Shown piece by piece: positions 1 to 9,219 of a stretch of 64,000 nt of DNA. The position numbers and the translations under genes were made by a program. The DNA comes from Trebonia sp036276115 (GTDB taxonomy: Bacteria; Actinomycetota; Actinomycetes; Streptosporangiales; Streptosporangiaceae). The stretch is taken from NCBI GenBank assembly GCA_036276115.1, contig DATBEM010000197.1, forward strand, positions 5,043-69,042, given 5' to 3'. The notes beneath the pieces were generated by a model. The model was not told where the DNA came from and searched no databases. It saw only the letters and a program-made list of their open reading frames with translations. The number at the start of each line of letters is the position of its first letter. Positions within the stretch are counted from its first letter, which is position 1.

Positions 1-391
1 CGGCCGTGCCCAGGCTGCCGCCCATGAAGCGGAAGTCCATCGCCGCGATGGCGACGGCACGGCCGTTGATGGTGGCGGTCCCGGCCATCACGGCGTCGTC
101 AAGCCCGGTGGCCGCCCGCGCCCGGGCCAGCCGGGCCGGGTACGGCTGGGAGTCAGTGAACCCGAGTGCGTCGGTCGCTGCCACCGTGACGCTCGCGTGG
201 GTGAAGCTGCCGTCGTCAGTGAGCAGGGCAATGCGCTCGGCGGCCGACAGCAGGTGGTGGTGCCCGCAATCGGGGCAGACGCCCATGGCGCGAAGGAGTT
301 TCTTTTGATAATGCAGCTCGCGGCAGCGCACGCACCTTACCCAGGCCGGTGCGACGGGCCTCGCCGTCGCTTCAGTCAGTGAGTGATTCAC
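1..391 (-). CDS. accD: Acetyl-CoA carboxylase carboxyltransferase beta subunit, 5' part
   Basis: This is the N-terminal ~130 residues of an AccD-like carboxyltransferase subunit; the rest lies beyond the left edge. The enzyme moves the carboxyl group from biotin-carrier protein to acetyl-CoA at the first step of fatty-acid synthesis. Reading the minus strand from a GTG at 391 gives a four-cysteine zinc ribbon (CVRC near residue 20, then CPDC about 23 residues later). It is followed by the family block TDDGSF, LGFTDSQPYPARLARAR, TGLDDAVMAGTATINGR and MDFRFMGGSLG. The GTG at 391 lacks a clear Shine-Dalgarno sequence. An in-frame TTG at 412 is an alternative, and the zinc ribbon rules out much later starts. 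No accA is visible in the window. Confidence 0.85.
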   Translation of the reverse strand, partial: MNHSLTEATARPVAPAWVRCVRCRELHYQKKLLRAMGVCPDCGHHHLLSAAERIALLTDDGSFTHASVTVAATDALGFTDSQPYPARLARARAATGLDDAVMAGTATINGRAVAIAAMDFRFMGGSLGTA

Positions 392-570
392 ATGGGGTAG
401 ATAATCACCCAATGAGTCCCAGCGTCGCGACCATCGGTCCCGTATCATCTGGGAACGGTCCCAAGTCGGGGGGAACGACCGGAACCAGGGCAGGCGCGGC
501 AGCCCCGCGCCGGGGCGTCAAGGACGGTGCGGCACTATGTCATGCGACCAAGCCGGCGACAACCGCGAAG

Positions 571-1269
571 CTATTTCGTAAAATATAAGTAAAATACACA
601 AGTTAGCCAGGGTAACCGGCCGAGCCCGGCCCGGCGGGCGAGCACGACGGCCTCGGCCCGGTCATCGACCCGGAGCTGGCCGGTGATGCGGGACACGTAA
701 TTCCGCACGGTCTTGATAGACAGGCTGAGCTGGCGCGCGATGGCGGCGTTCCCGAGCCCGTCGGCGATCAGCTCCAGAATCTCGTGCTCGCGATCGGTGA
801 GCTCAGGGAACGGCCTGGTCACCATGGACGGCTTCGTGAGGTGGTCTATCACCCACTGCGATGAACGGGAGTCGAAGGCCAGGCCACCGGAGTGCACCAC
901 GTTGATGGCATGGCTCACCTCGTCACTGCAGGCGCCCTTCTGCAGGAAACCGCGGGCACCCGCGCGGATCGCGGACAGAAAGGTGTCCTTGTCCGCGAAC
1001 ATGGTGACGATAATCACACCGATCGTCGGGTGCTTGCTGACCAGCATTCTGGTCGCCTCAACGCCGGTGAAATCCGGCAGGTTAACGTCCATCAGCACGA
1101 GCTGCGGCCTTAGTTCGCGCGTCATGGTCATCGCGTCCGCGCCCGACGAGGCCTCGCCGACGATCCGCAGCGGCGGCATGGTCTCCAGCAGCATGCGCAA
1201 GCCTGACCGGTAAACCGGATGGTCATCGGCAATGAGGATCGTGATGGGTTCATCGCAAGGAATGCTCAT
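571..1269 (-). CDS. NarL/LuxR-family response regulator
   Basis: A 232-residue two-component response regulator. Residues 9-125 form a receiver domain with the acidic pair D15-D16, the phosphoacceptor D61 (LVLMDVN) and the conserved lysine in GFLQKGA. The C-terminal ~65 residues are a LuxR/GerE helix-turn-helix (LTDREHEILELIADGL, then SIKTVRNYVSRI). It should bind DNA after phosphorylation, most likely by the HisKA_3 kinase at 1847-2647 on the same strand, its only kinase-like neighbour. The last ~10 residues are hydrophobic and encoded by unusually AT-rich DNA (TGTATTTTACTTATATTTT), unlike the rest of the gene. The target genes cannot be read from the sequence. Confidence 0.9.
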   Translation of the reverse strand: MSIPCDEPITILIADDHPVYRSGLRMLLETMPPLRIVGEASSGADAMTMTRELRPQLVLMDVNLPDFTGVEATRMLVSKHPTIGVIIVTMFADKDTFLSAIRAGARGFLQKGACSDEVSHAINVVHSGGLAFDSRSSQWVIDHLTKPSMVTRPFPELTDREHEILELIADGLGNAAIARQLSLSIKTVRNYVSRITGQLRVDDRAEAVVLARRAGLGRLPWLTCVFYLYFTK

Positions 1270-1526
1270 CGACTACCGCCAGCGGGTTGGAGGGCTAACA
1301 GCAACAGCAACAGCGACGGCCAGGGGCGCCCGCGCCGGGCGGGCGGCTAGCTCCGGATGGGAGGGGGTGGGTCACGCGGCCCGGGCGGGGCACAGGGCGC
1401 TCGGGCTGCCGTCCCAGCGCGCCGGGACAAGTCCCAGCGCGGGCTGCGTCCTGCCTCATGCGGACGGGACACCCGGGAGGCCACATTAGATCTCGCGGGA
1501 AGACCCCGCCGCCGGAAGGAGCGCTC

Positions 1527-1835
1527 ATGGCCAGGGACGAGGGCTGGACGGTGGCTCGGGCGCTGCGGCTAGCAGGCCGCCTGCTGTTCCCTGGCGTCGG
1601 CATCTGGTGGCACGTGCCCCCACCGGGCGCGTTCGCCAGCGCCGACGAGCCGCAGGACACCGGCGCCTCCTTCGCCCCGGGTGAGCTCGACGCGTGGCTG
1701 CGGGAGGTCCTGGGCGATGGCGGCGCTGGGGGCGATGCGCGGGAGGCGAGCACGGCCCGCAGGTACCTCTGGCTCCTGCCCCGGCGTCGGACGTGGTCAC
1801 GTGACCCGGCCCTAAGTCGCCGCGACGACGCGTAG
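1527..1835 (+). CDS. Small hypothetical protein
   Basis: A 102-codon frame with a good Shine-Dalgarno sequence (GGAAGGAG, spacing about 5) before an ATG at 1527. The product begins MARDEGWTVARALRLAGR and has a moderately hydrophobic stretch around residues 18-30. The middle is acidic and glycine-rich, and the tail is arginine-rich. I recognise no family. It lies between the response regulator and the histidine kinase but on the opposite strand, so it would interrupt their co-transcription. The ribosome site is the main support, and it may not be a real gene. Confidence 0.4.
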   Translation: MARDEGWTVARALRLAGRLLFPGVGIWWHVPPPGAFASADEPQDTGASFAPGELDAWLREVLGDGGAGGDAREASTARRYLWLLPRRRTWSRDPALSRRDDA

Positions 1836-1846
1836 GCGCTGCCAGC

Positions 1847-2647
1847 TCACCATGGCACGGGCTCGCCGTCACCGGGCCCGTCCGGCGACATGGGGAGGCT
1901 GGCCACCACGGAGAACCCGGCGGGCCGCGAGGGCGAGGCGTAGCACCAGCCGCCCTGCTCCGCCGCGCGCGCGGCTATGCTCGCCAGGCCCATGCCGCCC
2001 GGGCCGCCGGCGAGCACGGTGCCGTCGTCCTCGACCTTGGCGATCAGGAAATCACCGGAAACGGCCAGCGAGACTGAGCATTTGCGCGCGCGCGAGTGCA
2101 CGAGCACGTTGGCGACTGCCTCGCGGATGATCCAGAATGCGGCAGACGTGATGTTAGCCGGGGCCAGGTCGACGGCCGGGTCATAGCTGAGGGTGAATAT
2201 CAATCGCGGTCCGACATTGCGGTTGAACCGGTCGATCATCGCGCGCAGCGCGACCTCGACGTCTTCCACTTGCGGTACGGCGCGCCCATGGGCGAGGCTG
2301 CGTACGTAGTCGATGAGGTCAGCGGTTTCCCCGCGCAGCTCCGTGACAAGCGTTTCCACTTTCCGGTGGTCGGCATTCCGCGTGCGCGACAAGTATTCGA
2401 GTTGCATGGCTATGCCCACGAGGGTGGCGCCGACGATATCGTGGAGATCCCGGCGCATCGCCGAGAGCGAATCACAGATTGAGCCGTCGTTGGCCTTGCG
2501 GCAGGCCTCGCGAATTGATGATGGAATGGCGCTGCCCAGCGCCTCGCGCGCGCCCCGGTCTAGCTGGCTGGTTTCCGACTGCCCCGTCGGCTCGTGCTTA
2601 GCCCGAGTATCTTTTTCCGTCAATGGCCCCGTTCCCCCAGGTGTCAT
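1847..2647 (-). CDS. Soluble sensor histidine kinase (HisKA_3 type)
   Basis: A 266-residue histidine kinase of the NarX/DesK-like class. The dimerisation and phosphoacceptor helix carries RRDLHDIVGATLVGIAMQLE with the phosphorylated histidine in LHD. The GHKL ATPase part has the N-box (FWIIREAVANVLVHSRA) and the glycine-rich GGPGGMGLASIAARA lid. There is no membrane segment and no recognisable sensor domain in the ~75 residues before the HisKA_3 helix, so it should be cytoplasmic and sense either an internal cue or a partner protein. The chosen ATG at 2647 is preferred over a TTG at 2665, although neither has a strong ribosome site. Its likely partner is the regulator at 571-1269. Confidence 0.85.
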   Translation of the reverse strand: MTPGGTGPLTEKDTRAKHEPTGQSETSQLDRGAREALGSAIPSSIREACRKANDGSICDSLSAMRRDLHDIVGATLVGIAMQLEYLSRTRNADHRKVETLVTELRGETADLIDYVRSLAHGRAVPQVEDVEVALRAMIDRFNRNVGPRLIFTLSYDPAVDLAPANITSAAFWIIREAVANVLVHSRARKCSVSLAVSGDFLIAKVEDDGTVLAGGPGGMGLASIAARAAEQGGWCYASPSRPAGFSVVASLPMSPDGPGDGEPVPW

Positions 2648-3517
2648 GGAGGTACCAATAAGCAATGCACAAGGATGAAGGCGTATGGGCAGCGTGGACT
2701 AGCGACCGCTACGTGGCCCGCGGGCAGGAGGCTCCCAACCTCATGACTTGCAACCTGAAGTTAACATAAAGAATGGTTGAACAAATCATGAAGACCTCCG
2801 GACGCTGCGCCGCGCCGCGGTGAAGTAACGATCCTTGCGGCCCCCTTGAAGCGAACCTCATAATATCAGCTTATTCTCTACATAGGAACTGCCCCCGTCA
2901 AGTCACAGGCCACACCCGCCCCGGCGCCCCTGCGGGCCGGCCTGATTGCTGATTGGCCGGGATTACTTTCGAGACCCAATGTCCGGTTTCCCGGCACGCT
3001 AGGCACTCAGTGCGTACGGATAATTACTCTCCGATTATGCTAGGGCGACTGCCGCGCCCCTGGGCACGGCCGAAGAGCGGACGGATGCGGCCGGCCGGGG
3101 AGCCGCCGGCCGCCGGGCGTGACGCCCGAAGGCCGAATGCCGCAGGCTCTTCTCTGTAATGCGTCTGAGTCCCGGCCGCGCCCGGGACTGCTCCGCAGCG
3201 CGGCCGCCCGGGCGCGCGGCGGGCCCGCCCGGGCCAGCCGGCCTGCGCCAATGCTTCAGGGATGGTTAAGGCCGGGGCTGTCGGCCGGGCCGGGCCGAGC
3301 CACCGCGGGACCGCCCGGGGACGTTCTCGCGGGCCGGGCCGCCCACTTATGCTGAATTACTCACGGCTTATGCAGCTAATTGCCCGGGGCTGATAGGCGC
3401 GCCTATCAGCATGGATTCACCCCTGCCCGGGCGTGATGAATGAGGGGTCGCCGGGTCAGCTGGCACGACGGTAACGGATGCGGGTCGTGAGCAGCGAGTG
3501 AAGCACTTCGGCGGAGG
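2648..3517. other. 870-bp intergenic region without a convincing gene
   Basis: The part next to the kinase start (about 2755-2880) is AT-richer than the rest and probably holds its promoter. The stretch 3060-3330 is extremely GC-rich, with several short self-complementary runs. Short open frames here (2953-3159, 3119-3355 and a minus frame 3024-3251) have low-complexity Arg/Pro/Ala products and no ribosome site, so I do not call them genes. A perfect palindrome at 3389-3410 is listed separately. Confidence 0.6.
3389..3410. promoter_or_regulatory. Perfect 22-bp palindrome
   Basis: Each half-site reads GCTGATAGGCG and is followed immediately by its exact reverse complement, with no spacer. With no loop and no U-run it does not look like a rho-independent terminator. 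A spacerless inverted repeat this long looks like a binding site for a dimeric regulator. It lies 108 bp beyond the 3' end of the cardiolipin synthase gene, in the gap before the next gene, so its target is unclear. Confidence 0.55.
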
Positions 3518-4999
3518 TCACAGCAGTGGTGAGGCCATGCCGATCACGTCGCCGACCAGCCGGGTGTGGAACGGCCGCGCCTTGATGGCGGCGGCTTCGA
3601 TGGCGTTCGACTGGGAGAGGTAGCCGAGCTGCCGCTCGCGGATGGTCGCGGTGCGTCCGGGGTCGAGGATGAGCAGGTTGTTCTCGAAGTTCAGCTCCAG
3701 GCTGCGCCGGTCCATGTTGGCCGAGCCGACCAGGGCGATCCGGCCGTCGATGGTGATCGTCTTGGTGTGCAGCAGGCCCAGCGGGTACTCGAACAGGCGC
3801 ACCCCGCAGATGAGCAGGTCCGAGTAGGTGCTGCGGCTGGCGGCGGCCACGAGCGCGGAGTCGTTGCGGGCGGGCACGATCAAGGTGGTGTCCACGCCGC
3901 GCCGCGGCGCGGTGCACAGCGCCCGGAGCAGGGCCTCGTCGGGCACGAAGTAGGGGGTGGTGATGATCAGCTCATGCTCGGCGGCGTACAGCGCGCTGAC
4001 GAAGGCGTCCGACATCGCGTTGCCTGGGGTGGTCGGCCCGGTGCCGAACATCTGCGCGACCACGCCCCCGGGGTGCTGCTCGGGCTCCGGCGCCGCGGCC
4101 GGCAGCCCGTAGAGCTCCTCGCCGGTCTCGGCGATCCAGGTGGCCAGGAACAGGTGCTGGGCCTGGCGCACGACCGGCCCCTCGCAGCGCAGCAGGACGT
4201 CGATCCAGGGCGCGTACTTCGCCTTGACCAGGAACTGCGGGTCGGCGCAGTTCTGGCTGCCGCAGAACGCGACCCGGTTGTCGATGACCACCAGCTTGCG
4301 GTGGTTGCGCAGGTCGACCCGGCCCGCCGCGAGGCGGCCCAGGCGGGGGATGTCCTCCAGCGAGGCCAGCAGCTGGACGCCCGCCTCGCGCAGCTGGCGC
4401 CAGCGGGGGCCGCGGATGAAGTCGCGCGACCCGAGCGCGTCGGCCATGACCCGGCAGGCCACGCCCCGGCGCGCCGCCGCGCTGATCGCGTCGGCGACCC
4501 GGCCGCCGTTCTCGTCGTCGAGCCAGATGTAGAAGCTGAGGTGGATGTGGTCGGTCGCGGCGTCGAACGCCGCGATCAGCTCCCTGATCGCGGCATCGCT
4601 GTCGCGGGCCGGCTCGGCCGGCGAGGCGCTAGGGTCCCCCAGCAGCTCGACGCGGTTGCCGGGCGTCGGGCCGAAGCCGTTGACCGACCGGCACAGCTCG
4701 GAGACGGTCGCGGCGACCGGGTCGCCCGGCTCGGCCGCCGCCCCGCCCGGTATCGCCAGGCGGCTCTCCGCGTCGCGCAGCCGCTGGGCCCGGTCACGGC
4801 CGATGCTGGTCTCGCCGAGGAAGAGGTAGGCGATGACGCCGAGGGCGGGCAGGCACATGATCGCCGCGATCCAGGCCACCCGCGAGGCCGGGGTCCGGTT
4901 CGGCCGGGTGATCGCCCGCAGCACGGTCGACAGGTGGATGACGAAGCCGCCGACCGCGATGGCCGCCCCGATCAGCTCATCGGTCGCCCCGCTCATCAT
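3518..4999 (-). CDS. cls: Cardiolipin synthase (phospholipase D family)
   Basis: A 493-residue membrane phospholipid synthase that would condense phosphatidylglycerol (or PG and another headgroup) into cardiolipin. Two N-terminal membrane helices (about residues 11-30 and 42-62) form the usual Cls membrane anchor. Two HKD motifs follow: H233-x-K235-x4-D240 (NHRKLVVID) and H411-x-K413-x4-D418 (HTKTITIDGRIALVGSANMD), each with the downstream G-S-x-N. Length and layout match bacterial cardiolipin synthases. A Shine-Dalgarno GAGGAG lies just before tandem ATGs at 4999 and 4996. It appears monocistronic. Confidence 0.92.
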   Translation of the reverse strand: MMSGATDELIGAAIAVGGFVIHLSTVLRAITRPNRTPASRVAWIAAIMCLPALGVIAYLFLGETSIGRDRAQRLRDAESRLAIPGGAAAEPGDPVAATVSELCRSVNGFGPTPGNRVELLGDPSASPAEPARDSDAAIRELIAAFDAATDHIHLSFYIWLDDENGGRVADAISAAARRGVACRVMADALGSRDFIRGPRWRQLREAGVQLLASLEDIPRLGRLAAGRVDLRNHRKLVVIDNRVAFCGSQNCADPQFLVKAKYAPWIDVLLRCEGPVVRQAQHLFLATWIAETGEELYGLPAAAPEPEQHPGGVVAQMFGTGPTTPGNAMSDAFVSALYAAEHELIITTPYFVPDEALLRALCTAPRRGVDTTLIVPARNDSALVAAASRSTYSDLLICGVRLFEYPLGLLHTKTITIDGRIALVGSANMDRRSLELNFENNLLILDPGRTATIRERQLGYLSQSNAIEAAAIKARPFHTRLVGDVIGMASPLL

Positions 5000-5037
5000 G
5001 GCTCCTCACGCTCACCAGCCCCGTGCCCGCCAACAGC

Positions 5038-5318
5038 CTAGTCATGCGCGGCCCGCCGCTCGCGCACGACCCGCCCGGTCGCCCGCCGGGGGACGAACGC
5101 CCACGGCACCGCGGCCGCGGCGAAGCCGACCACGCCGCTGACGATGACTCCGGCCACCAGGCCGGCGACGGCCGTGACGCCGGACAAGATCGAGACGTCG
5201 GCCAGGCCGGCGACGCCGTAGATCAGGGAGCTGGCGGTGGGCGACAGCCCGATGTGCGCCGCCCGCAGCGGGACGATTACCGGCCGCGCCTGGCAGATGA
5301 CAGCGGGCTACCAGGCGC
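5038..5318 (-). pseudogene. Relic of an MFS transporter
   Basis: Reading the minus strand from an in-frame stop near 5318 to the TAG at 5038 gives VIVPLRAAHIGLSP, then TASSLIYGVAGLADV. This resembles the start of a late transmembrane helix of a major facilitator protein. It joins directly to a final hydrophobic segment (SGVTAVAGLVAGVIVSGVVG) and a basic tail. The central part expected between them is missing and there is no start codon or ribosome site. I read this as two fused leftovers of an MFS efflux gene. The identification rests on motif resemblance only. Confidence 0.55.
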
Positions 5319-5608
5319 CGGGCTACCAGGTCACGTCGGGCTGAACCGGGCCGGCGATCACCCGGATGGTTTCCATGGTCGGGTCGGCGGCGTATGGGCG
5401 GCCTGGCAGGCGTGCGCCGCGCCGCCGGCCGAGCGGGTCGCGGGGATCACCCGGCCGCTCGTCCGCGTCGCCCGGGCCCGTGGTCAGCACGTTCGTACTG
5501 TAGGCCCGCCGCCCCGGGCGCAATTCCTGGCCGGCGCCAGTTCACCGCGGCCTGGCCGGGAGGCAATCCGGTAAGGTTTGCTGGCCCCCACGAAAGGTGA
5601 TAGGTCTC

Positions 5609-7345
5609 GTGCTGATCCGCCTGCTGCGCACTTACCTGCGCCGTTACCGCAAGCCGCTCGCGTTCGTCTTGATCCTGCAGTTGGCGCAGACGCTGGCCAC
5701 GCTGTACCTGCCAACGCTGAACGCCGACATCATCGACAACGGCGTGATCTTTCACAACACTCATTACATCCTGGTAGTGGGCGGCGTCATGCTCGCGATC
5801 ACGCTCGCGCAGATCCTGTGCGCGATCGGCGCGGTGTTCTTCGGCGCGCAAGCCGCCATGGGCCTCGGCCGCGACGTCCGGGAGGGGATCTTCAGCCGGG
5901 TGCTCATGTTCTCGGACCGGGAGGTGAACCAGCTTGGCACCGCGTCGCTGATCACCAGGACCACCAACGACGTCCAGCAGGTCCAGATGCTTGCCATCAT
6001 GACGTTCACCCTGCTGCTGTCGGCGCCGATCATGTGCATCGGCGGGATCGTCCTCGCCTTGAACCAGGACGTGCCGCTGTCGTCCCTGCTGCTGGTCGCG
6101 GTGCCGCTCCTGGGCGTCATCCTGACGCTGATCATCGCCCGGATGCGGCCGCTTTTCCGCCAGATGCAAGAGCGCCTGGACACCATTAACCAGGTACTGC
6201 GGGAGCAGATCACTGGCGTCCGGGTGATCCGCGCGTTCGTGCGTGACCCCCAGGAGCGCGATCGGTTCGGGACCGCCAGCACGCGGCTGTTCGACGTCTC
6301 GCTGGGCGCGGGCAAGCTGATGGCGCTGATGTTCCCGTCCGTGCTGCTCGTGCTGAACCTGTCCACCACCGCCGTGGTGTGGTTCGGGGGGCACCTGGTC
6401 GCGGACGGCACCATGCAGATCGGGTCGCTCACCGCGTTCATCACCTACCTGGCGCAGATCCTGCTCGCGGTGATGATGGCGACGTTCATGTTCATGCTGG
6501 TGCCGCGGGCGGAGGTCAGCGCCGAGCGGATCATGGAGGTCATCGACACCGTGCCCGACATCACCGTGCCGGCCAGCCCGCTGCCCGCGGGCCCGGAGCC
6601 CGGACGGCTTGAGCTGCGGAACGTCGAGTTCTGCTACCCAGGGGCCGAGCAGGCGGTGCTGCGGGACATCAGCCTGACCGCGCGGCCAGGGCAGAGCACG
6701 GCGATCATCGGCGGCACCGGCAGCGGCAAGACCACGCTGGTCAACCTCATCCCGCGGCTGATCGACGTGACGGCCGGCTCCCTCCTGGTGGGCGGCGTGG
6801 ACGTCCGGGAGCTCGACCCGGCGCAGCTATCGGCGGCGGTCGGGCTGGTCCCGCAGCGGCCGTACCTGTTCTCCGGAACGGTGGCGACGAACCTGAGGTA
6901 CGGCAACCAGCTCGCCACCGACGCGGACCTGTGGCACGCGCTGGAGATCGCGCAGGCCCGCGACTTCGTCGAGCGGATGCCGGGCGGGCTGGACTCGCCG
7001 GTCGCCCAGGGCGGCACCAACGTGTCGGGCGGCCAGCGGCAGCGCCTGGCGATCGCCCGCGCGCTGGTGCACAAGCCGCAGGTCTACGTGTTCGACGACT
7101 CGTTCTCGGCGCTCGACTACGCGACCGACTCCCGGCTGCGGGCCGCGCTCGCGTCCGAGGTAACCGACGCGACCATGATCATCGTCGCGCAGCGGGTCGC
7201 CACCATCCGGAACGCCGACCAGATCCTGGTCCTGGACGCGGGCAAGATCGTGGCCCGCGGCACCCATGGCGAGCTGATGGAGTCGAGCCAAACGTACCGG
7301 GAGATCGTGCTCTCCCAGCTGACTGAGCAGGAGGCGGCCGCGTGA
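5609..7345 (+). CDS. ABC exporter half-transporter A (degenerate nucleotide site)
   Basis: A ~578-residue half-transporter with six membrane helices (residues ~15-290) and a C-terminal ATPase domain. It has Walker A GGTGSGKTT, signature VSGGQRQRLAIARAL and Walker B YVFDDSFSALD. The usual catalytic glutamate after Walker B is aspartate and the switch histidine is glutamine (VAQRVATI). Together these mark the non-hydrolysing half of a heterodimeric exporter such as the LmrCD/BmrCD or TmrAB types. The GTG at 5609 is preferred because AAAGGTGA sits 8 nt upstream; an in-frame GTG at 5597 overlaps that site. It is translationally coupled to the next gene by a GTGA overlap. The substrate is unknown; lipids and drugs are common for this class. 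Confidence 0.88.
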   Translation: MLIRLLRTYLRRYRKPLAFVLILQLAQTLATLYLPTLNADIIDNGVIFHNTHYILVVGGVMLAITLAQILCAIGAVFFGAQAAMGLGRDVREGIFSRVLMFSDREVNQLGTASLITRTTNDVQQVQMLAIMTFTLLLSAPIMCIGGIVLALNQDVPLSSLLLVAVPLLGVILTLIIARMRPLFRQMQERLDTINQVLREQITGVRVIRAFVRDPQERDRFGTASTRLFDVSLGAGKLMALMFPSVLLVLNLSTTAVVWFGGHLVADGTMQIGSLTAFITYLAQILLAVMMATFMFMLVPRAEVSAERIMEVIDTVPDITVPASPLPAGPEPGRLELRNVEFCYPGAEQAVLRDISLTARPGQSTAIIGGTGSGKTTLVNLIPRLIDVTAGSLLVGGVDVRELDPAQLSAAVGLVPQRPYLFSGTVATNLRYGNQLATDADLWHALEIAQARDFVERMPGGLDSPVAQGGTNVSGGQRQRLAIARALVHKPQVYVFDDSFSALDYATDSRLRAALASEVTDATMIIVAQRVATIRNADQILVLDAGKIVARGTHGELMESSQTYREIVLSQLTEQEAAA

Positions 7346-9219
7346 GCACTGGAGCCAGCGAGGAACGGGCGACGCCCGCACGCGGTCCCGGCCCGGGCGC
7401 GGCGGCCCGCGGGCCCGCCCGGTTCATGAGCGGGATGTCCACCGAGAAGGCGCTGGACTTCCGTGGATCGGGCCGGCGGCTGCTGGCCCTGCTGCGCCCC
7501 TATCGCCTGCTGGTGACCGTGGCGCTGGTCCTCGCGGTCGCCAGCGTGACGCTGTCAGTGCTCGCGCCCCGGTTGCTCGGCGAGGCGATCAACCTCGTCT
7601 TCGCCGGCTACGAGGACCACCACGGCGTGGACTTCGGGCACGTGACCCAGATCGTGGTCGTCGTGCTCGCGCTCAACGTCGGCGCCGCGGCCTGCGCGCT
7701 GTTCCAGGGCCGGCTGACCGCGACCGTCGTCCAGCGGGCGGTGCTCGGGCTCCGCCAGCAGGTGCAGGCCAAGCTGTCCCGGCTGCCGCTGAGCTACTTC
7801 GACCGGCAATCGCGGGGCGAGATCCTCAGCCGCGTCACCAACGACATCGACAACCTGCAGCAGTCGGTTCAGCAGACGCTGAGCCAGCTGGTCACCTCGC
7901 TGCTGACGATCGTCGGCGTGCTGGCGCTGATGTTCATCGTCTCCTGGCAACTGGCGCTGATCGCGCTCGTGACCGTCCCCGCCTCCACGATCGCGATGCG
8001 CGCGATCGCCAAGCGGGCCCAGCCGCAGTTCATCGACCAGTGGAAGTACACCGGCCGGCTGAACGGCCACGTCGAGGAGATGTACACCGGGCACGCGCTG
8101 GTGACCGCGTTCGGCCAGCGGGAGGAGGCGATGAAGGCCTTCACCGAGCAGAACGAGGCGCTCTACCGGGCCAGCTACCGGGCGCAGTTCATCTCCGGCA
8201 CGATCCAGCCGGTCATGATGTTCATGTCGAACCTGAACTACGTCCTCGTGGCCGTCGTGGGCGGCCTGCTGATCGCGGGCGGCTCGCTCTCCCTCGGCGC
8301 GGTGACGGCGTTCATCCAGTACTCACGGCAGTTCAGCCAGCCGCTGACCCAGGTCGCCAGCATGGCGAACCTGCTGCAGTCGAGCGTCGCGTCCGCCGAG
8401 CGCGTGTTCGCCCTGCTCGACGCCGAGGAGCAGGCGCCCGACGCGGCCGTCCCCGCCCGGCCCGCCGCCGTGCGGGGACGGGTCGTGTTCGACGACGTGT
8501 CGTTCCGGTACGCGCCGGACCGGCCGCTGATCGAGCACGTCTCGCTCACCGTGGAGCCAGGGCAGACCGTGGCCATCGTGGGGCCGACCGGGGCGGGCAA
8601 GACGACGCTGGTCAACCTCTTGATGCGGTTCTACGAGATCGACTCGGGCACGATCTTGCTCGACGGCGTGGACACCGCGCGGATGAGCCGCGCGGAGCTC
8701 CGGGGCCTGACCGGCATGGTGCTGCAGGACGCCTGGCTGTTCGGCGGCACGATCGAGGACAACATCGCCTACGGCTCGTCCGGCGCCAGTCATGAGCAGG
8801 TCGTCGAGGCGGCCAGGGCGACCTACGTGGACCGGTTCGTGCGGACGCTGCCCGACGGCTACGACACCGTGCTGGACGACGAGGCCGCGAACGTCAGCGC
8901 GGGGGAACGGCAGCTGATCACCATCGCCCGCGCCTTCCTCGCGCGGCCCGCGGTGCTCATCCTCGACGAGGCGACGAGCTCGGTCGACACCCGGACCGAG
9001 GTGCTCATCCAGCACGCGATGGCCTCCCTGCGCCAGGGCCGGACCAGCTTCGTGATCGCCCACCGCCTGTCCACCATCCGCGACGCCGACGTGATCCTGG
9101 TGATGGAGGACGGGCACATCGTCGAGCAGGGGACCCACGCCGCGCTGCTGGCGGCGAACGGCGCCTACGCGCGCCTGTACCAGGCCCAGTTCGCGCAGGC
9201 GATCGAGGAGGCGGCCTAG
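7342..9219 (+). CDS. ABC exporter half-transporter B (catalytic)
   Basis: A 625-residue partner of the preceding gene, starting at a GTG that overlaps its stop (GTGA). It has an extended N-terminal tail (~40 residues, Ala/Gly/Pro-rich), six membrane helices and an ATPase domain. Walker A is GPTGAGKTT, the signature is the variant VSAGERQLITIARAF, Walker B is LILDEATSSVD with the catalytic glutamate, and the switch histidine is intact (VIAHRLSTI). The altered signature loop fits the asymmetric pairing: this chain's Walker B and the partner's canonical signature make the active site. Its TAG stop lies inside the palindrome CTAG and interlocks with the stop of the oppositely oriented monooxygenase gene. 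Confidence 0.9.
   Translation: MSTGASEERATPARGPGPGAAARGPARFMSGMSTEKALDFRGSGRRLLALLRPYRLLVTVALVLAVASVTLSVLAPRLLGEAINLVFAGYEDHHGVDFGHVTQIVVVVLALNVGAAACALFQGRLTATVVQRAVLGLRQQVQAKLSRLPLSYFDRQSRGEILSRVTNDIDNLQQSVQQTLSQLVTSLLTIVGVLALMFIVSWQLALIALVTVPASTIAMRAIAKRAQPQFIDQWKYTGRLNGHVEEMYTGHALVTAFGQREEAMKAFTEQNEALYRASYRAQFISGTIQPVMMFMSNLNYVLVAVVGGLLIAGGSLSLGAVTAFIQYSRQFSQPLTQVASMANLLQSSVASAERVFALLDAEEQAPDAAVPARPAAVRGRVVFDDVSFRYAPDRPLIEHVSLTVEPGQTVAIVGPTGAGKTTLVNLLMRFYEIDSGTILLDGVDTARMSRAELRGLTGMVLQDAWLFGGTIEDNIAYGSSGASHEQVVEAARATYVDRFVRTLPDGYDTVLDDEAANVSAGERQLITIARAFLARPAVLILDEATSSVDTRTEVLIQHAMASLRQGRTSFVIAHRLSTIRDADVILVMEDGHIVEQGTHAALLAANGAYARLYQAQFAQAIEEAA

Noticed and set aside
3566..5041. A 491-codon open frame on the plus strand
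   Set aside because: It lies opposite the cardiolipin synthase gene, its product is Arg/Asp/Gly-biased without any motif, and such long antisense frames are expected in DNA of this GC content.
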